From positions 86,699 through 150,698 of the forward strand of contig NZ_QXJF01000003.1 in the NCBI RefSeq assembly GCF_003670275.1: DNA of 64,000 nt. The letters are read 5' to 3'. The DNA is from Helicobacter labetoulli (GTDB lineage: Bacteria > Campylobacterota > Campylobacteria > Campylobacterales > Helicobacteraceae). Numbering within the stretch: the stretch's first letter is position 1; every line of letters starts with the position of its first letter. Of this stretch, positions 18,281-28,950 are shown piece after piece. The notes beneath the pieces are model-generated. The model had not been told where the DNA came from. It did not search any database and was given only the letters and a program-made list of their open reading frames with translations. The position numbers and the translations under genes are program-made.

Positions 18281-19008
18281 TTAAGCAAGTTTTGAAAGCA
18301 TTTGAGACAAGATATTTTGACAAGCTATCTGCTCTGCTATAAATATTTGTGTCTTTTGCTTCTCTTGTGTCGTGGCATTTTTTAGCTCTTCAAGCAAAGC
18401 AATATCTCGTTGTAAAAAGGCTTGTTTTAGCTCAATCTTCTCTTGCAAAATCTCACTCAAGTTCTCTCGCATCGTAGCAAATGACTTTTCAAGCTCACTT
18501 GTGATTTCTTTTAAGGCTTTACTTAGCGTTTCATTACATAAGTGTCCTAACGACTCTTTTCTCGCCTCTTGCCCGGGAAGTTTTAGAATCTTCAAACATT
18601 TGGCATTGTCAATACTAAGATTTTGCGTAATGTTTCGTGTGAAAATCTGCCTTATTGCCTTTTGGCTCACATTCATAGCACGATCAATATTGCGTGTTGA
18701 GATTTGCTCTTGCTCCAGCATATCAATAAGTGGATCAACATACTCATCTAGCATTGCAATGAGCGTATCCTCTAGGTAGTGAGCCTTATCTTTTGTGTTA
18801 TTTTTTAGCTCATTCAGTGCATTGAGTACCTCGGCATTTTCGCTAGGATTCTGTGCATCTTCGTTGTAGGCTTCTTGCGTAGCAGATTCTAGATTTTTTT
18901 ATCGCTAGAAAAAAGTGATTTTAAGTCCTTGATCAAAGTTATAACCACGGGTGCATACTCTTTGATTTTTTTCAATACCCGTTCCATTTTGATAAGGGGT
19001 GTTATCAT
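18281..19008 (-). CDS. Third gene of dynamin-like operon, coiled-coil partner (frameshifted)
   Basis: The start is ATG at 19,008 (site CTAAGGAGA), giving MITPLIKMERVLKKIKEY. The frame stops at a TAG 5 bases after the A7 run (T7 on the plus strand, 18,894-18,900). An eighth A would fuse it to the downstream open frame, giving about 240 residues. The long C-terminal helical region shares the pattern R-x-x-T-x-x-(I/L)SIDN-x-x-CL-x-IL with the preceding gene, so the two look like paralogues. It follows that gene by 9 bases. No known family. Confidence 0.7.
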
Positions 19009-19017
19009 ATTCTCTCC

Positions 19018-19800
19018 TTAGATTCTATTTTGCTTGGCTTGAGCTTTGGCGTATTCCATAAACCACAGCTCTTGTAAAATAACAAGCTGTTTTTGTTCTT
19101 TTTTGGTGACGTCCTTACCCTCGGTGGCTTTTAAATCTGCTAAATACTCCAATTCTCTAGCTATGATTCTTTGTATATCTTGCAGCCTAGATTCTAGCTT
19201 GTCTTTAATATTTTCTACGCAGTCTTTGGCATTCTCCTTTATATTATCCTGCAGAGTTGCAATGGATTGCTTTAAGTTTGTGTCAATAAAACGCTTCATC
19301 GCCTTTTTCTTTTCCTCACCAGAATCTTGCTCTAAAATCTCCAAACACTCCTTATTATCAATGCTGATTTTTGGCGTAAGCTCCCTTATGAGTGTGCCTC
19401 TTATGCTTCGCATACTTTTTCTATTTGTGCTTTTAATCTCACGCACAGGCAAATGCAATGGCATACCACCAAACTTTTTATTATTGATTTTTTCCACAGA
19501 ATCTAGCAGTGATTCAAACATCTTTTCTGCCACTTTACTGAGTTGTATCTCTAAATTATTTGCTTGGTCTCTAGATTCATTTTTAAAATCTGCTAGAGCG
19601 TTATTAATCTTAGCAGTTTGTGCTGCTGATGCAAGCTCTCTAACATATCGCTCGTGCTTACTGACTTCTTTAGAGACTTTATCACTGAAGCTAAAAAGAC
19701 TGTCAATGGCACTGACCACTTCCTTGATCACATCCCGCATCTCCCACATCTTATCTGCACCTGATTTTACAGCGTCCCATAAATCGTCCAAAAATCCCAT
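19018..19800 (-). CDS. Second gene of dynamin-like operon, coiled-coil partner
   Basis: About 260 residues, helical and charged, with long predicted coiled coils. The N-terminal MGFLDDLWDAVKSGADKMW looks amphipathic and could touch membrane. I prefer ATG at 19,800 because AAGGAGGGGG lies just upstream; a longer frame to 19,839 would overlap the GTPase gene by 29 bases. Residues around ISIDNKECLEIL match the third gene of the operon, pointing to an old tandem duplication. It probably acts with the GTPase; this is inferred from context only. Confidence 0.75.
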   Translation of the reverse strand: MGFLDDLWDAVKSGADKMWEMRDVIKEVVSAIDSLFSFSDKVSKEVSKHERYVRELASAAQTAKINNALADFKNESRDQANNLEIQLSKVAEKMFESLLDSVEKINNKKFGGMPLHLPVREIKSTNRKSMRSIRGTLIRELTPKISIDNKECLEILEQDSGEEKKKAMKRFIDTNLKQSIATLQDNIKENAKDCVENIKDKLESRLQDIQRIIARELEYLADLKATEGKDVTKKEQKQLVILQELWFMEYAKAQAKQNRI

Positions 19801-19810
19801 ATCCCCCTCC

Positions 19811-21364
19811 TTATGCCAACTTTTTAATAATCTTATCAATCTCTTCGCTAAGATTATTCACAAACTCATTCGCCTGATTTTCAAACTTTTTCATCATATC
19901 TTCTAGCTCTGCTGTCTCATTTTCAATCACTGCTAGATTTTTCTCTTCCTTAGCAATCTTGGCGTTAATGGTTTCTATCCCCTCTTGTGAAGCATCAAAG
20001 CTCTCTTGGAGTCCTTGTATAGAATCTTTAAAATAAGTTTCTATCTGGCTATGGAGAAATTTATAATTCGCCTTTGCGTCCTCTATAACTTCCCGCTCTG
20101 CTTTATCCAAAATATCATCTTGAATCCGCATAAAAACCTTATCCACATTACTCACTTCTCTTAGCCCTTTGATATGCTTTGTAAAATCTGTATCTCTAAA
20201 GAACTTAAGTGAATATTGTTGTAGCTGGTTTTTACTCTCATCATTAATCTTATCTTTTTCATACAAGTCAAGCAAAAAGCTTATATAGCCTGATGTTTCT
20301 ATAATATTGCTCTTTGCTTGAGCTTGAGTAAATCGTGTAATGTCTGTCCCCCTGCTAGAAGTAAGGTATTTAGCCCATTCTTCCTTTTGTTTTTTCCAAT
20401 CTTCTACTGGACTATTGAGATTCTCATACTTTGTGCCAAGGATATAAACTTTTTCTGGTCTGCCTCGTGTATTATCAAAAATCCTTTGAATCGTCTGCAT
20501 TTCATTGCCTGTAAGCGCACTAGCCTCTACGCATAAAATCACAGCATTTGCCCTATTGATATAATCTCGTGTAACCTTTGAGCGATAATCTACCGGATCA
20601 TCAAGCCCGGGCGTATCTACAAACACGATATTTTTCTTAAAAGGAAAATCTTTAAGCGTAATGCAAACTTCCTTAGCAAAATAGTGGCTTTCACTCTTTG
20701 CACTTGTATATCGCCGTAATGTATCAGGGCTTAGCTCCTCTGTAATGGGGCTATGTCCTATCCATTTTGATTTATGAGATTCTGCGCTGCTTCTATCATA
20801 TTCTTCTTGAAATACCCCGACCTTACTTGCACTGCTCCAAAATTCATTCCATTCATTTTGATTATAAAAAGAGATGGTAACCTCATCTTTTTGTCCATAG
20901 CGAAATTTTGTCAAAACCGCTGTTTCAGGTGTAACAGAAGTGGAAGCATACTCATCTTTTAGCATAGCGTTAATAAGTGTGCTTTTTCCTGCGTTGATTG
21001 TGCCAGAAAATGCAATTTGAAAGCTATCATCACGCGATAAAAAACTATCGCATTGCGAGATAAACTCATCTATACGCACATTTTCTTGCTTATTTGTTTG
21101 CTTGTCATACTCAGCAAAGATTTGTAAAAATGCTTTTGTTTGAGCGATATTATCAAATAGATGTTGAAGCTGTGGTATCTTGGTTTCCACAGCACCTTTT
21201 TTGGCTTTATCTTGTATAGATTCTAAAAAACCTTTAATTTTTGTCTCACTCTCTTGTACCAACTCCTTATCGCTAAATTGAGAGCTATCTACCACACTCC
21301 CACAACCCACACAAAATATAGCCTTTTTTGGATTGTCAAATCCACATTGAACGCATTTTGCCAT
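19811..21364 (-). CDS. Dynamin-family large GTPase with N-terminal zinc ribbon
   Basis: 517 residues. The first 25 contain CxxC...CxxC (CVQCGFDNPKKAIFCVGCG), a zinc-ribbon-like module. A GTPase domain follows: G1 GTINAGKSTLIN near residue 120, a G2 threonine in SVTPETAVLT, G3 DTPGLDDP near residue 250, and G4 GTKYE near residue 308. The C-terminal about 150 residues are long helices. Bacterial dynamin-like proteins bind and reshape membranes. It is first in a four-gene operon behind a T15-tract promoter. Zinc binding and the biological role are inferred. Confidence 0.85.
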   Translation of the reverse strand: MAKCVQCGFDNPKKAIFCVGCGSVVDSSQFSDKELVQESETKIKGFLESIQDKAKKGAVETKIPQLQHLFDNIAQTKAFLQIFAEYDKQTNKQENVRIDEFISQCDSFLSRDDSFQIAFSGTINAGKSTLINAMLKDEYASTSVTPETAVLTKFRYGQKDEVTISFYNQNEWNEFWSSASKVGVFQEEYDRSSAESHKSKWIGHSPITEELSPDTLRRYTSAKSESHYFAKEVCITLKDFPFKKNIVFVDTPGLDDPVDYRSKVTRDYINRANAVILCVEASALTGNEMQTIQRIFDNTRGRPEKVYILGTKYENLNSPVEDWKKQKEEWAKYLTSSRGTDITRFTQAQAKSNIIETSGYISFLLDLYEKDKINDESKNQLQQYSLKFFRDTDFTKHIKGLREVSNVDKVFMRIQDDILDKAEREVIEDAKANYKFLHSQIETYFKDSIQGLQESFDASQEGIETINAKIAKEEKNLAVIENETAELEDMMKKFENQANEFVNNLSEEIDKIIKKLA

Positions 21365-21381
21365 TGTTTCTCCTTGTTTCT

Positions 21382-21424
21382 ATTTTATATGCAAAGACCT
21401 GCATTCTACAAAAAAAAAAAAAAA
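21382..21424 (-). promoter_or_regulatory. Promoter of dynamin-like operon with T15 tract
   Basis: Read leftward, a run of 15 T (plus-strand A15, 21,410-21,424) is followed after 20 bases by TATAAAAT (21,382-21,389) and, 17 bases later, by the GTPase ATG. The tract covers the -35 region. T tracts at this position alter transcription of sabA in H. pylori as they change length. The same tract lies about 100 bases before divergent mutY. Confidence 0.55.
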
Positions 21425-21521
21425 TGCTTGTCAAGGAAAACAAAATAAAATCTGATAACAAATAGCCAAAATGACTTTTATTACACATATTGTGTAAAAT
21501 CACAAATAAAAAGCAAAGACT

Positions 21522-22565
21522 ATGAATACAAGCTCCACACACAAAGCAAAAGGCATTGCTAAACAATACCAGATTCAACTCTTAGAATGGTATGCGATAC
21601 AGGGCAGAACTTCTCTTCCTTGGCGAACCCTAAAAGGTGAAAATGCCCCTTATGGCGTGTATGTAAGTGAGATAATGTTACAACAAACGCAAGTAAAAAG
21701 GGTGCAAGAACACTATTTCACCCCATTTTTAAACGCCTTTCCCACACTAGAATCCTTAGCAAAAGCAAGCCTAGATTCTATACTCAAGCAATGGGAGGGC
21801 TTAGGCTATTACACTCGTGCGAGAAATATGCAAAAAGCGGCGATTCTTTGCTGTGAAAAATATAATGCTACTTTGCCTAATACACGCAAAGATTTGCTTA
21901 AACTGCCAGGAATTGGGGCATATACTTCAGGGGCGATTTTATGCTTTGGTTTTCATCAAAGTGTGAGTTTTGTAGATGGGAATATTAGACGGGTTTTGTG
22001 TAGAATCTTTGCATTACGCGAACCTAACCAAAAGCTTTTAGATGGGCTTGCATTTTTGCTTTTAGACACAAAACACAGCTTTGATTATAATCAAGCCTTG
22101 CTTGATTTGGGTGCGATGATTTGCACGCCAAAATCGCCTAATTGCCTTATCTGCCCTATGCAAAATCTCTGCAATGGCAAGGTAAATCCTACGCTCTATC
22201 CAACTCCAAAAACTTCTTCTTCAACCCCACTTACACTGCATCTTTTGTTATATAAAGATTCTAAAGGCAGGATTGCCTTTGTGTATGAAAAAGGGGATAA
22301 AGGTGGCTTGTATCAAGGCTTATACAATCTCCCACAACTTAAGCTAGAAGCACTTGCTAATAAGCAAAGATTCTATAAATGCGGCAGTTTCAAGCACCAC
22401 TACACAAAATACGCTATCACCGCAAATGTATATAAACTAGATTCTAAACACTTAAATCTATTAACGCAATCCCTGCCACACACAAAACTATATTTCTTTT
22501 CACAAAAAGAGCTAGAATCTAGACCACTTTCATCACTCTGCAAAAAGGCATTGGAGTTTGTGTAG
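21522..22565 (+). CDS. mutY: A/G-specific adenine glycosylase
   Basis: MutY removes adenine mispaired with 8-oxoguanine. 347 residues with the helix-hairpin-helix LKLPGIGAYTSGAI near residue 125, the catalytic-region SFVDGNIRRVLCR, and the [4Fe-4S] cysteines in CTPKSPNCLICPMQNLC. A C-terminal NUDIX-like domain that recognises 8-oxoG follows. It is divergent from the dynamin-like operon. The gene is intact, so a MutY defect does not explain the frameshifts seen elsewhere. Confidence 0.95.
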   Translation: MNTSSTHKAKGIAKQYQIQLLEWYAIQGRTSLPWRTLKGENAPYGVYVSEIMLQQTQVKRVQEHYFTPFLNAFPTLESLAKASLDSILKQWEGLGYYTRARNMQKAAILCCEKYNATLPNTRKDLLKLPGIGAYTSGAILCFGFHQSVSFVDGNIRRVLCRIFALREPNQKLLDGLAFLLLDTKHSFDYNQALLDLGAMICTPKSPNCLICPMQNLCNGKVNPTLYPTPKTSSSTPLTLHLLLYKDSKGRIAFVYEKGDKGGLYQGLYNLPQLKLEALANKQRFYKCGSFKHHYTKYAITANVYKLDSKHLNLLTQSLPHTKLYFFSQKELESRPLSSLCKKALEFV

Positions 22566-22609
22566 ATTCTAAGTAGAATAAGAATCTACAAAAGCGATTA
22601 ATTGCTTTC

Positions 22610-23173
22610 TTACATTTTGCTTACGAGCATATCTCTAGCTTCCTGCATATCTGTAAGCTCCTTTTCTAGCTTTTTGACACCTGTTAGCATAAATATCAAA
22701 TACACTATTGGGAAAAATATGCCTCTAAGCAACCAGCCAATAACTTTACCTATCATAGAACCTAACAAGTAGCTACCATCAGTCTCCATTCTATGACGAG
22801 CCAATGCGTTATAATGAGCGTCTTCTGCGGATTGATTAGCTCTTGTTAACATTCTATCGCTAAACCCAGCACAACTCCACACCAAGATACCAATGATAAT
22901 ATACATAACAGAATCAGAAAAATACCCAAGCATACCTAAAGCCAATCCAATTACAAGTATGACAGACCAAATAATGCGTTTTTGAGCGATTTGACCTAAT
23001 GCTGTTTGCAAATACGCAATGTGCGGGTCTATCACCACATCTAGTGTGCATTTTTGACACGGCTTATTGTCATCATCTCGCATAGCATCATTTATGCACT
23101 CCGTGCAAAGCCCTACATTGCATTTGCCACAAGAACCAACAGCTACCACATCATTATGTTTAATACAATTCAT
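22610..23173 (-). CDS. Zinc-finger (B-box-like) membrane protein
   Basis: About 187 residues. The N-terminal 45 residues hold a Cys/His cluster (MNCIKHNDVVAVGSCGKC, CTECI, CQKC) resembling B-box or cross-brace zinc fingers. Two or three membrane helices follow (about residues 65-100 and 140-165). I chose ATG at 23,173 after AAAAGGGGC; an upstream in-frame start would add 14 residues with no good ribosome site. It converges on mutY. Function unknown; metal binding is inferred. Confidence 0.75.
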   Translation of the reverse strand: MNCIKHNDVVAVGSCGKCNVGLCTECINDAMRDDDNKPCQKCTLDVVIDPHIAYLQTALGQIAQKRIIWSVILVIGLALGMLGYFSDSVMYIIIGILVWSCAGFSDRMLTRANQSAEDAHYNALARHRMETDGSYLLGSMIGKVIGWLLRGIFFPIVYLIFMLTGVKKLEKELTDMQEARDMLVSKM

Positions 23174-23267
23174 TTTTGCCCCTTTTGTTTTGAGTTTAAA
23201 AGGGCAAGAATACAAAAAAAATGGATTGTATATGATTTGCCTTAAAAATTAAAATGTGCGTGGCATA

Positions 23268-23365
23268 ATGAGAATCCACCACTTCAAAGCTCCACGGATT
23301 CATACTTGCATTTTGCGCCATTTCTAGCTCGTCTTACTGCCACACCACCGGGGCATTTGCCTTGC
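23268..23365 (-). pseudogene. Duplicated 3' fragment of gdhA
   Basis: About 98 bases here closely match the gdhA coding segment around 24,862-24,960, including the stretch encoding [18 protein letters not shown]. The fragment carries substitutions and indels that break the frame and has no start. It lies just downstream of amt. It looks like a remnant of a partial duplication or recombination. Confidence 0.75.
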
Positions 23366-23374
23366 GTTTATCGC

Positions 23375-24628
23375 CTATGAATTATACGCATTCTCGCCGT
23401 GCAGCCTAGAATCCAGCCCGTGTTTCTCCACTTCCTCATCTACACGCAAATCTGTAAAAAACGATATGGCTTTGAAAATCACATAGCTTACCACAGCCGA
23501 TAGAGCGATACAAATCCCGATTGCATAAAGCTGCTCAATAAGCAGCTCAAACTCCCCGCTTATAAACAAGCCCTCACCTAACCCCCCTTGTGCTACTACT
23601 GCTGGATTCACCGCACCATTTGCAAAAAGACCTGTGGCGATTCCGCCCCAAATCCCACCAATGCCGTGCAAACTAAAGGCATCAAGCGAATCATCAAGCT
23701 TAAGCTTATCTTTGATAAAACTTAGCCCAAAGTAGCAGATACAAGCACCCAAAGCACCGATAAGCACACTTGAGCCAACACTCACAAAACCGCAACAGGG
23801 CGTTATACTCACAAGCCCAGCTACAAGCCCACTAAGTGAGCCTAGAATCGTGGGGCGTCTGTGTATGACCCACTCTAATAGCACCCACATAAAATAGCCA
23901 CTTGCAGCAGAGATAATGCTAACAACAAAAGCATTGACAGCAATAGAATCTACTTTTCCAGCACTCCCAGAGTTAAACCCAAGCCAACCGATGAAAAGCA
24001 GTATCGCACCCAAAAACGCATACGGCACAGAATGCGCACCTTGCGTATAGGGGATATTCTCTTTTCTCGCACCTACAATCAGCACTCCCACAAGCCCAGC
24101 CACACCAGAGCTAATATGCACCACACCGCCACCAGCGAAGTCTAAGCCACCTCGTGCAAGTAAAAAGCCATTTTCACTCCAAATCATATGTGCCAAAACA
24201 TCATACACAAAAGTGCTCCACAGAAGCAAAAACACCACAAGCACACCAAGCTTGATACGCCCTACAAGTGAGCCTGTGATAATTGCCGTAGCGATGAGAG
24301 CAAACATCATTTGAAAGATGACAAACAAAATATTTGGGATTCCATTTTCATTGACACTAGTAGTGTTTGCGACAAACAAATGTTCCAAGCTCCCCACAAT
24401 CCCAAACCAGCTATCCGTCCCAAAACTCAAGCTATACCCCACAACAATCCATTGCAGAGAAATCGCTCCAAAGCCAATGAAGCAATTCATAATAGTATTA
24501 AGCGTGTTTTTGGACTTCACCATTCCAGCATAAAACATCGCAAGAGATGGCGTCATAAGTAGCACTAGAAGTGAGCAAAGCATAAGGAACAAAGTATGGA
24601 TAGGATTGATTGTCTCAATAAAAGCCAT
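23375..24628 (-). CDS. amt: Ammonium transporter Amt
   Basis: 417 residues and about 11 membrane helices. The AmtB-type signatures are present: NTIMNCFIGFGAISLQWIVVG, FAGGGVVHISSGVAGLV and, near residue 310, DAFSLHGIGGIWGG with the conserved twin-His region. Amt proteins import ammonium and are usually gated by a GlnK protein, which is not seen here. It lies 90 bases downstream of gdhA on the same strand, so uptake and assimilation of ammonium may be co-expressed. The C-terminal tail is short and charged. Confidence 0.93.
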   Translation of the reverse strand: MAFIETINPIHTLFLMLCSLLVLLMTPSLAMFYAGMVKSKNTLNTIMNCFIGFGAISLQWIVVGYSLSFGTDSWFGIVGSLEHLFVANTTSVNENGIPNILFVIFQMMFALIATAIITGSLVGRIKLGVLVVFLLLWSTFVYDVLAHMIWSENGFLLARGGLDFAGGGVVHISSGVAGLVGVLIVGARKENIPYTQGAHSVPYAFLGAILLFIGWLGFNSGSAGKVDSIAVNAFVVSIISAASGYFMWVLLEWVIHRRPTILGSLSGLVAGLVSITPCCGFVSVGSSVLIGALGACICYFGLSFIKDKLKLDDSLDAFSLHGIGGIWGGIATGLFANGAVNPAVVAQGGLGEGLFISGEFELLIEQLYAIGICIALSAVVSYVIFKAISFFTDLRVDEEVEKHGLDSRLHGENAYNS

Positions 24629-24718
24629 TTAATACTCCTTATCTTAAAAATCTTAAAAAAGCGGAGATAGATTCCAAACCTAACGATTTGGAATCTACTT
24701 AGAATCTACAAGCAGGGG

Positions 24719-26122
<1,404 letters not shown>

Positions 26123-26169
26123 TCAATTATTCTTGTATATTCTTAATTAAGTTTAATTAAAGCTAAATT

Positions 26170-26796
26170 TTATAGCCCTAGTCCCAAAATTTCCCACAAA
26201 TGATCCACTTCATCATCTTCAAGCAAAATCGTGCTTTGAGTTTGCAAAAATGCAATAATTCTATCTAACTCAAATATCCTACCACCTATACATTCTCTGT
26301 GGGCAAATAAAAATGCTCTGCCAAGTGCTACACGCTCTTTTAAGCCTTGCTGACACACAAAGCATTGCATTTGGTTTTCTAAAACTGCAAATGCCCTACC
26401 CTCGTGTTGAAGCAAAGTCGCATACATCTCTAGCACCACGCGTTTGGGATTTTGAAGGGTGAGCTTACTCGCACCAGAATTAAGCAGCTCAAAATAAAAG
26501 CTATCAACCTCATACACATCTACCAAATGCCTATAAAGTAGCTTGATAAAATGTTGCCAAACATAATACCTTTGCTGTTGGCTCTCCCACTTATATCCAA
26601 GATGCACGATGCGCTTGAGCTTAGGGAGGAAGCCTAGCTGGGTTTGTTCTTCAAAATCAACCTTTCGCCCAATATTTATAATGCTATGCCTCGCCCCATA
26701 GAATCTATATAATGTCTTTATATCATTTTGGGTAAGAATCTTAACAATCATATCTTCTGTGCGTGTTTTTTGCATTTGGAGAATATAGCCCTGCAC
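26170..26796 (-). CDS. recO: DNA repair protein RecO (epsilonproteobacterial type)
   Basis: RecO helps load RecA at gaps and anneals single strands. The N-terminus (GYILQMQKTRTEDMIVKILT) and the LYRFYGARHSIINIG segment match Helicobacter RecO, and CFVC...HREC forms a possible zinc site near residues 140-160. I prefer GTG at 26,796 because AAGGA lies 8 bases upstream; a TTG at 26,826 has no such site. It is divergent from the phosphatase-like gene at 26,868. Confidence 0.85.
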   Translation of the reverse strand: MQGYILQMQKTRTEDMIVKILTQNDIKTLYRFYGARHSIINIGRKVDFEEQTQLGFLPKLKRIVHLGYKWESQQQRYYVWQHFIKLLYRHLVDVYEVDSFYFELLNSGASKLTLQNPKRVVLEMYATLLQHEGRAFAVLENQMQCFVCQQGLKERVALGRAFLFAHRECIGGRIFELDRIIAFLQTQSTILLEDDEVDHLWEILGLGL

Positions 26797-26867
26797 TTCT
26801 AGATTCCTTAATTTAAGAAAATTCAACGCATAATTCTAGCTTGAGATTCTAAAAAATAAGGGCGGAT

Positions 26868-27626
26868 ATGAGTGCATTTTTACATCAAGCCTTAAAGGCT
26901 TCATCGGTGATTATCGCTACATTACAACGGCAAGATTCATCGCTGTATGAAAAGCATACAAGGGGTGTAGGGGGCGATATTAGCATTGGGGCGGATTTAT
27001 TGAGTGAGAGAATCTACAAAGAACATTTGCTAGAATTAGCAAGTATAGAATCTGAAGAAAGCGGGTTTATACAAGGGGCTGGGAGCGATTATATCGTGCT
27101 TGACCCACTTGATGGCAGTGATAACTTTCTCTCACATATTCCCTACTATGGGGCAAGTTTAGCCCTATGCGATAAAGATGGTAAATGCAAAGAAGCTCTT
27201 ATTATTAATTTTTGCTCAAAAGAATGTGTGATAAAAGGTGTGATAGAGCAAGATTCTCAATGTTTTAGATTCTATCTGCACGAATATGAATCTAAGCAGG
27301 ATAAGGCATTTGTGCCACTAGATTCTACACCCTTAAGCAAGTGTGGAATCTTTGAAAAAGCATATAGCAATCACCACATTGCCAAGCTTTTATATGACAA
27401 TGGCTTAAAATTCCGCTCACTAGGGGCAAGTGCAATTTCTATGGCAAAGGCTTATGAAGTCAATTTTATGCTGTTTATGGGAGAGATGAGAAGATTTGAC
27501 AATAAGGCAGGATTGTTTTTATGTGAAAATTTACATCACATTTCTTCAAAGAATTGGACACTTATAAGCAAAGATAAACATATTTTTGATATGATTCTCA
27601 ATTTTTTAGACAACTCTAAAGGATAA
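26868..27626 (+). CDS. Inositol monophosphatase family protein
   Basis: 252 residues with the family's metal-binding motif DPLDGSDNF near residue 84 and the acidic ESEESGF motif upstream. IMPase-family enzymes in bacteria include SuhB, CysQ (3'-phosphoadenosine 5'-phosphate phosphatase) and fructose-bisphosphatases. Sequence alone does not choose between them. The C-terminal metal-site motif is weak compared with classical members. It precedes accD by two bases and likely forms an operon with accD and rlmH. Confidence 0.82.
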   Translation: MSAFLHQALKASSVIIATLQRQDSSLYEKHTRGVGGDISIGADLLSERIYKEHLLELASIESEESGFIQGAGSDYIVLDPLDGSDNFLSHIPYYGASLALCDKDGKCKEALIINFCSKECVIKGVIEQDSQCFRFYLHEYESKQDKAFVPLDSTPLSKCGIFEKAYSNHHIAKLLYDNGLKFRSLGASAISMAKAYEVNFMLFMGEMRRFDNKAGLFLCENLHHISSKNWTLISKDKHIFDMILNFLDNSKG

Positions 27627-27628
27627 AT

Positions 27629-28504
27629 ATGGGTCTTGGCGATTTTTTTAAAGGGAAAAAAGAGGAACAAAAAGAAGAGCAAACAAATGATGCACCCAAT
27701 CATTGGCTCAAATGCCCCGGTTGTAATGCCTTAATGTATTATAAAGAGGTCTTCTCACAATCTCACATCTGCCCTAAATGTAGCTATCATTTTAGAATCT
27801 CAACACAAGAGCGTTTAGAAATGCTGTGCGATAAGGATACTTTTATTGAAATTGATAAAGATTTGCGTCCCATTGACCCTTTAGAGTTTGTAGATAAAAA
27901 GAGTTATAAAAAGAGAATTGCCGAAGGGGAAGAAAAAACAGGCAGAGCGAGTTCAGTCATTGCAGGAGAAGCACTTTTAAACGGCGTTGAAATGCAAATT
28001 GTGCTTTTTGACTTTGCCTTTATGGGTGGCTCTCTTGGCTCTGTGGAGGGTGAAAAAATCGTCCGTGCCATTGATAGGGCTGTTGCCAAAAAACAAACCT
28101 TAGTCATTCTTTCAACTAGCGGTGGGGCTAGAATGCAAGAATCTACATTTTCACTTATGCAAATGGCAAAAACTTCCGCTGCGTTAAATAAACTCACCGA
28201 TGCAAAGCTCCCTTTTATCTCCGTGCTGCTTGACCCAACATTTGGGGGCGTGAGTGCAAGTTTTGCATTTTTAGGCGATATTATCATTGCAGAGCCCGGA
28301 GCCATCATAGGCTTTGCTGGTCCTAGAGTGATTAAGCAAACCATCGGTGCAGACTTGCCAGAGGGATTCCAAACCGCAGAGTTTCTTTTAGAACACGGGC
28401 TTATTGATATGGTCGTGCATCGTAAAGATTTGAAAAAAACTTTGAGCGATTTAAGCAAAATGCTCAATCCAAGCTATGCAAATCAACATCTATTCTATAG
28501 CTAA
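27629..28504 (+). CDS. accD: Acetyl-CoA carboxylase carboxyltransferase subunit beta
   Basis: Half of the carboxyltransferase that makes malonyl-CoA for fatty acid synthesis. 291 residues. The N-terminal zinc ribbon CPGCNALMYYKEVFSQ...CPKC (about residues 29-50) is followed by the crotonase-like domain with STSGGARMQES near residue 167 and DPTFGGVSASFA. The last 29 bases overlap rlmH in another frame. Normal length and intact. Confidence 0.96.
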   Translation: MGLGDFFKGKKEEQKEEQTNDAPNHWLKCPGCNALMYYKEVFSQSHICPKCSYHFRISTQERLEMLCDKDTFIEIDKDLRPIDPLEFVDKKSYKKRIAEGEEKTGRASSVIAGEALLNGVEMQIVLFDFAFMGGSLGSVEGEKIVRAIDRAVAKKQTLVILSTSGGARMQESTFSLMQMAKTSAALNKLTDAKLPFISVLLDPTFGGVSASFAFLGDIIIAEPGAIIGFAGPRVIKQTIGADLPEGFQTAEFLLEHGLIDMVVHRKDLKKTLSDLSKMLNPSYANQHLFYS

Positions 28505-28934
28505 AAAAGACACACAATATCAAGCGGTGCAAGAAGAGCTATGTATGCAATGTAAGCAATTTGGTGTTCGTGTGGAAAGTTTTGAGCTTATGCCTCAAGC
28601 CGTGCTTAAGGCACAAAAAATTTCAGCCAATCACGCACAAAATGCCTACACGCAAGCCCTTTTACCCCACATCAAACCAAACGCGCTCAATCTTGCTTTG
28701 CACACACAGGGGAAAAGCTATGATTCACAAAGTTTTTCACGCCTTTTAGAAACTCAGCATCTCATTCAATTTTTTATCGGTGGGGCTTATGGCTTTGAAA
28801 AAGAGTTTTTAAACCTTTGCCAAAGCATTAGCCTAAGCACACTTACACTTAGCCATAAAATCGCCAAACTTGTGCTATGTGAGCAAATCTATCGTGGATT
28901 GAGCATTTTGCATTCTCATCCGTATCATAAATAA
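28476..28934 (+). CDS. rlmH: 23S rRNA pseudouridine-1915 N3-methyltransferase
   Basis: RlmH methylates pseudouridine 1915 in helix 69 of 23S rRNA using SAM. 152 residues with the SPOUT-family features: the INIYSIAKK N-terminus, LALHTQGKSYDSQSF, FFIGGAYGFEKEF (cofactor knot) and the C-terminal EQIYRGLSILHSHPYHK, which is nearly invariant. It starts inside accD, implying coupled translation. Confidence 0.95.
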   Translation: MQINIYSIAKKDTQYQAVQEELCMQCKQFGVRVESFELMPQAVLKAQKISANHAQNAYTQALLPHIKPNALNLALHTQGKSYDSQSFSRLLETQHLIQFFIGGAYGFEKEFLNLCQSISLSTLTLSHKIAKLVLCEQIYRGLSILHSHPYHK

Positions 28935-28950
28935 ATGCTTAGGAGACTCT

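Noticed and set aside
17688..21364. Calling the dynamin-like operon LeoABC or a proven defence system
   Set aside because: The GTPase is recognisable, but the partner proteins show no clear LeoB or LeoC features and the second CxxC module is different. Only the family level is supported.
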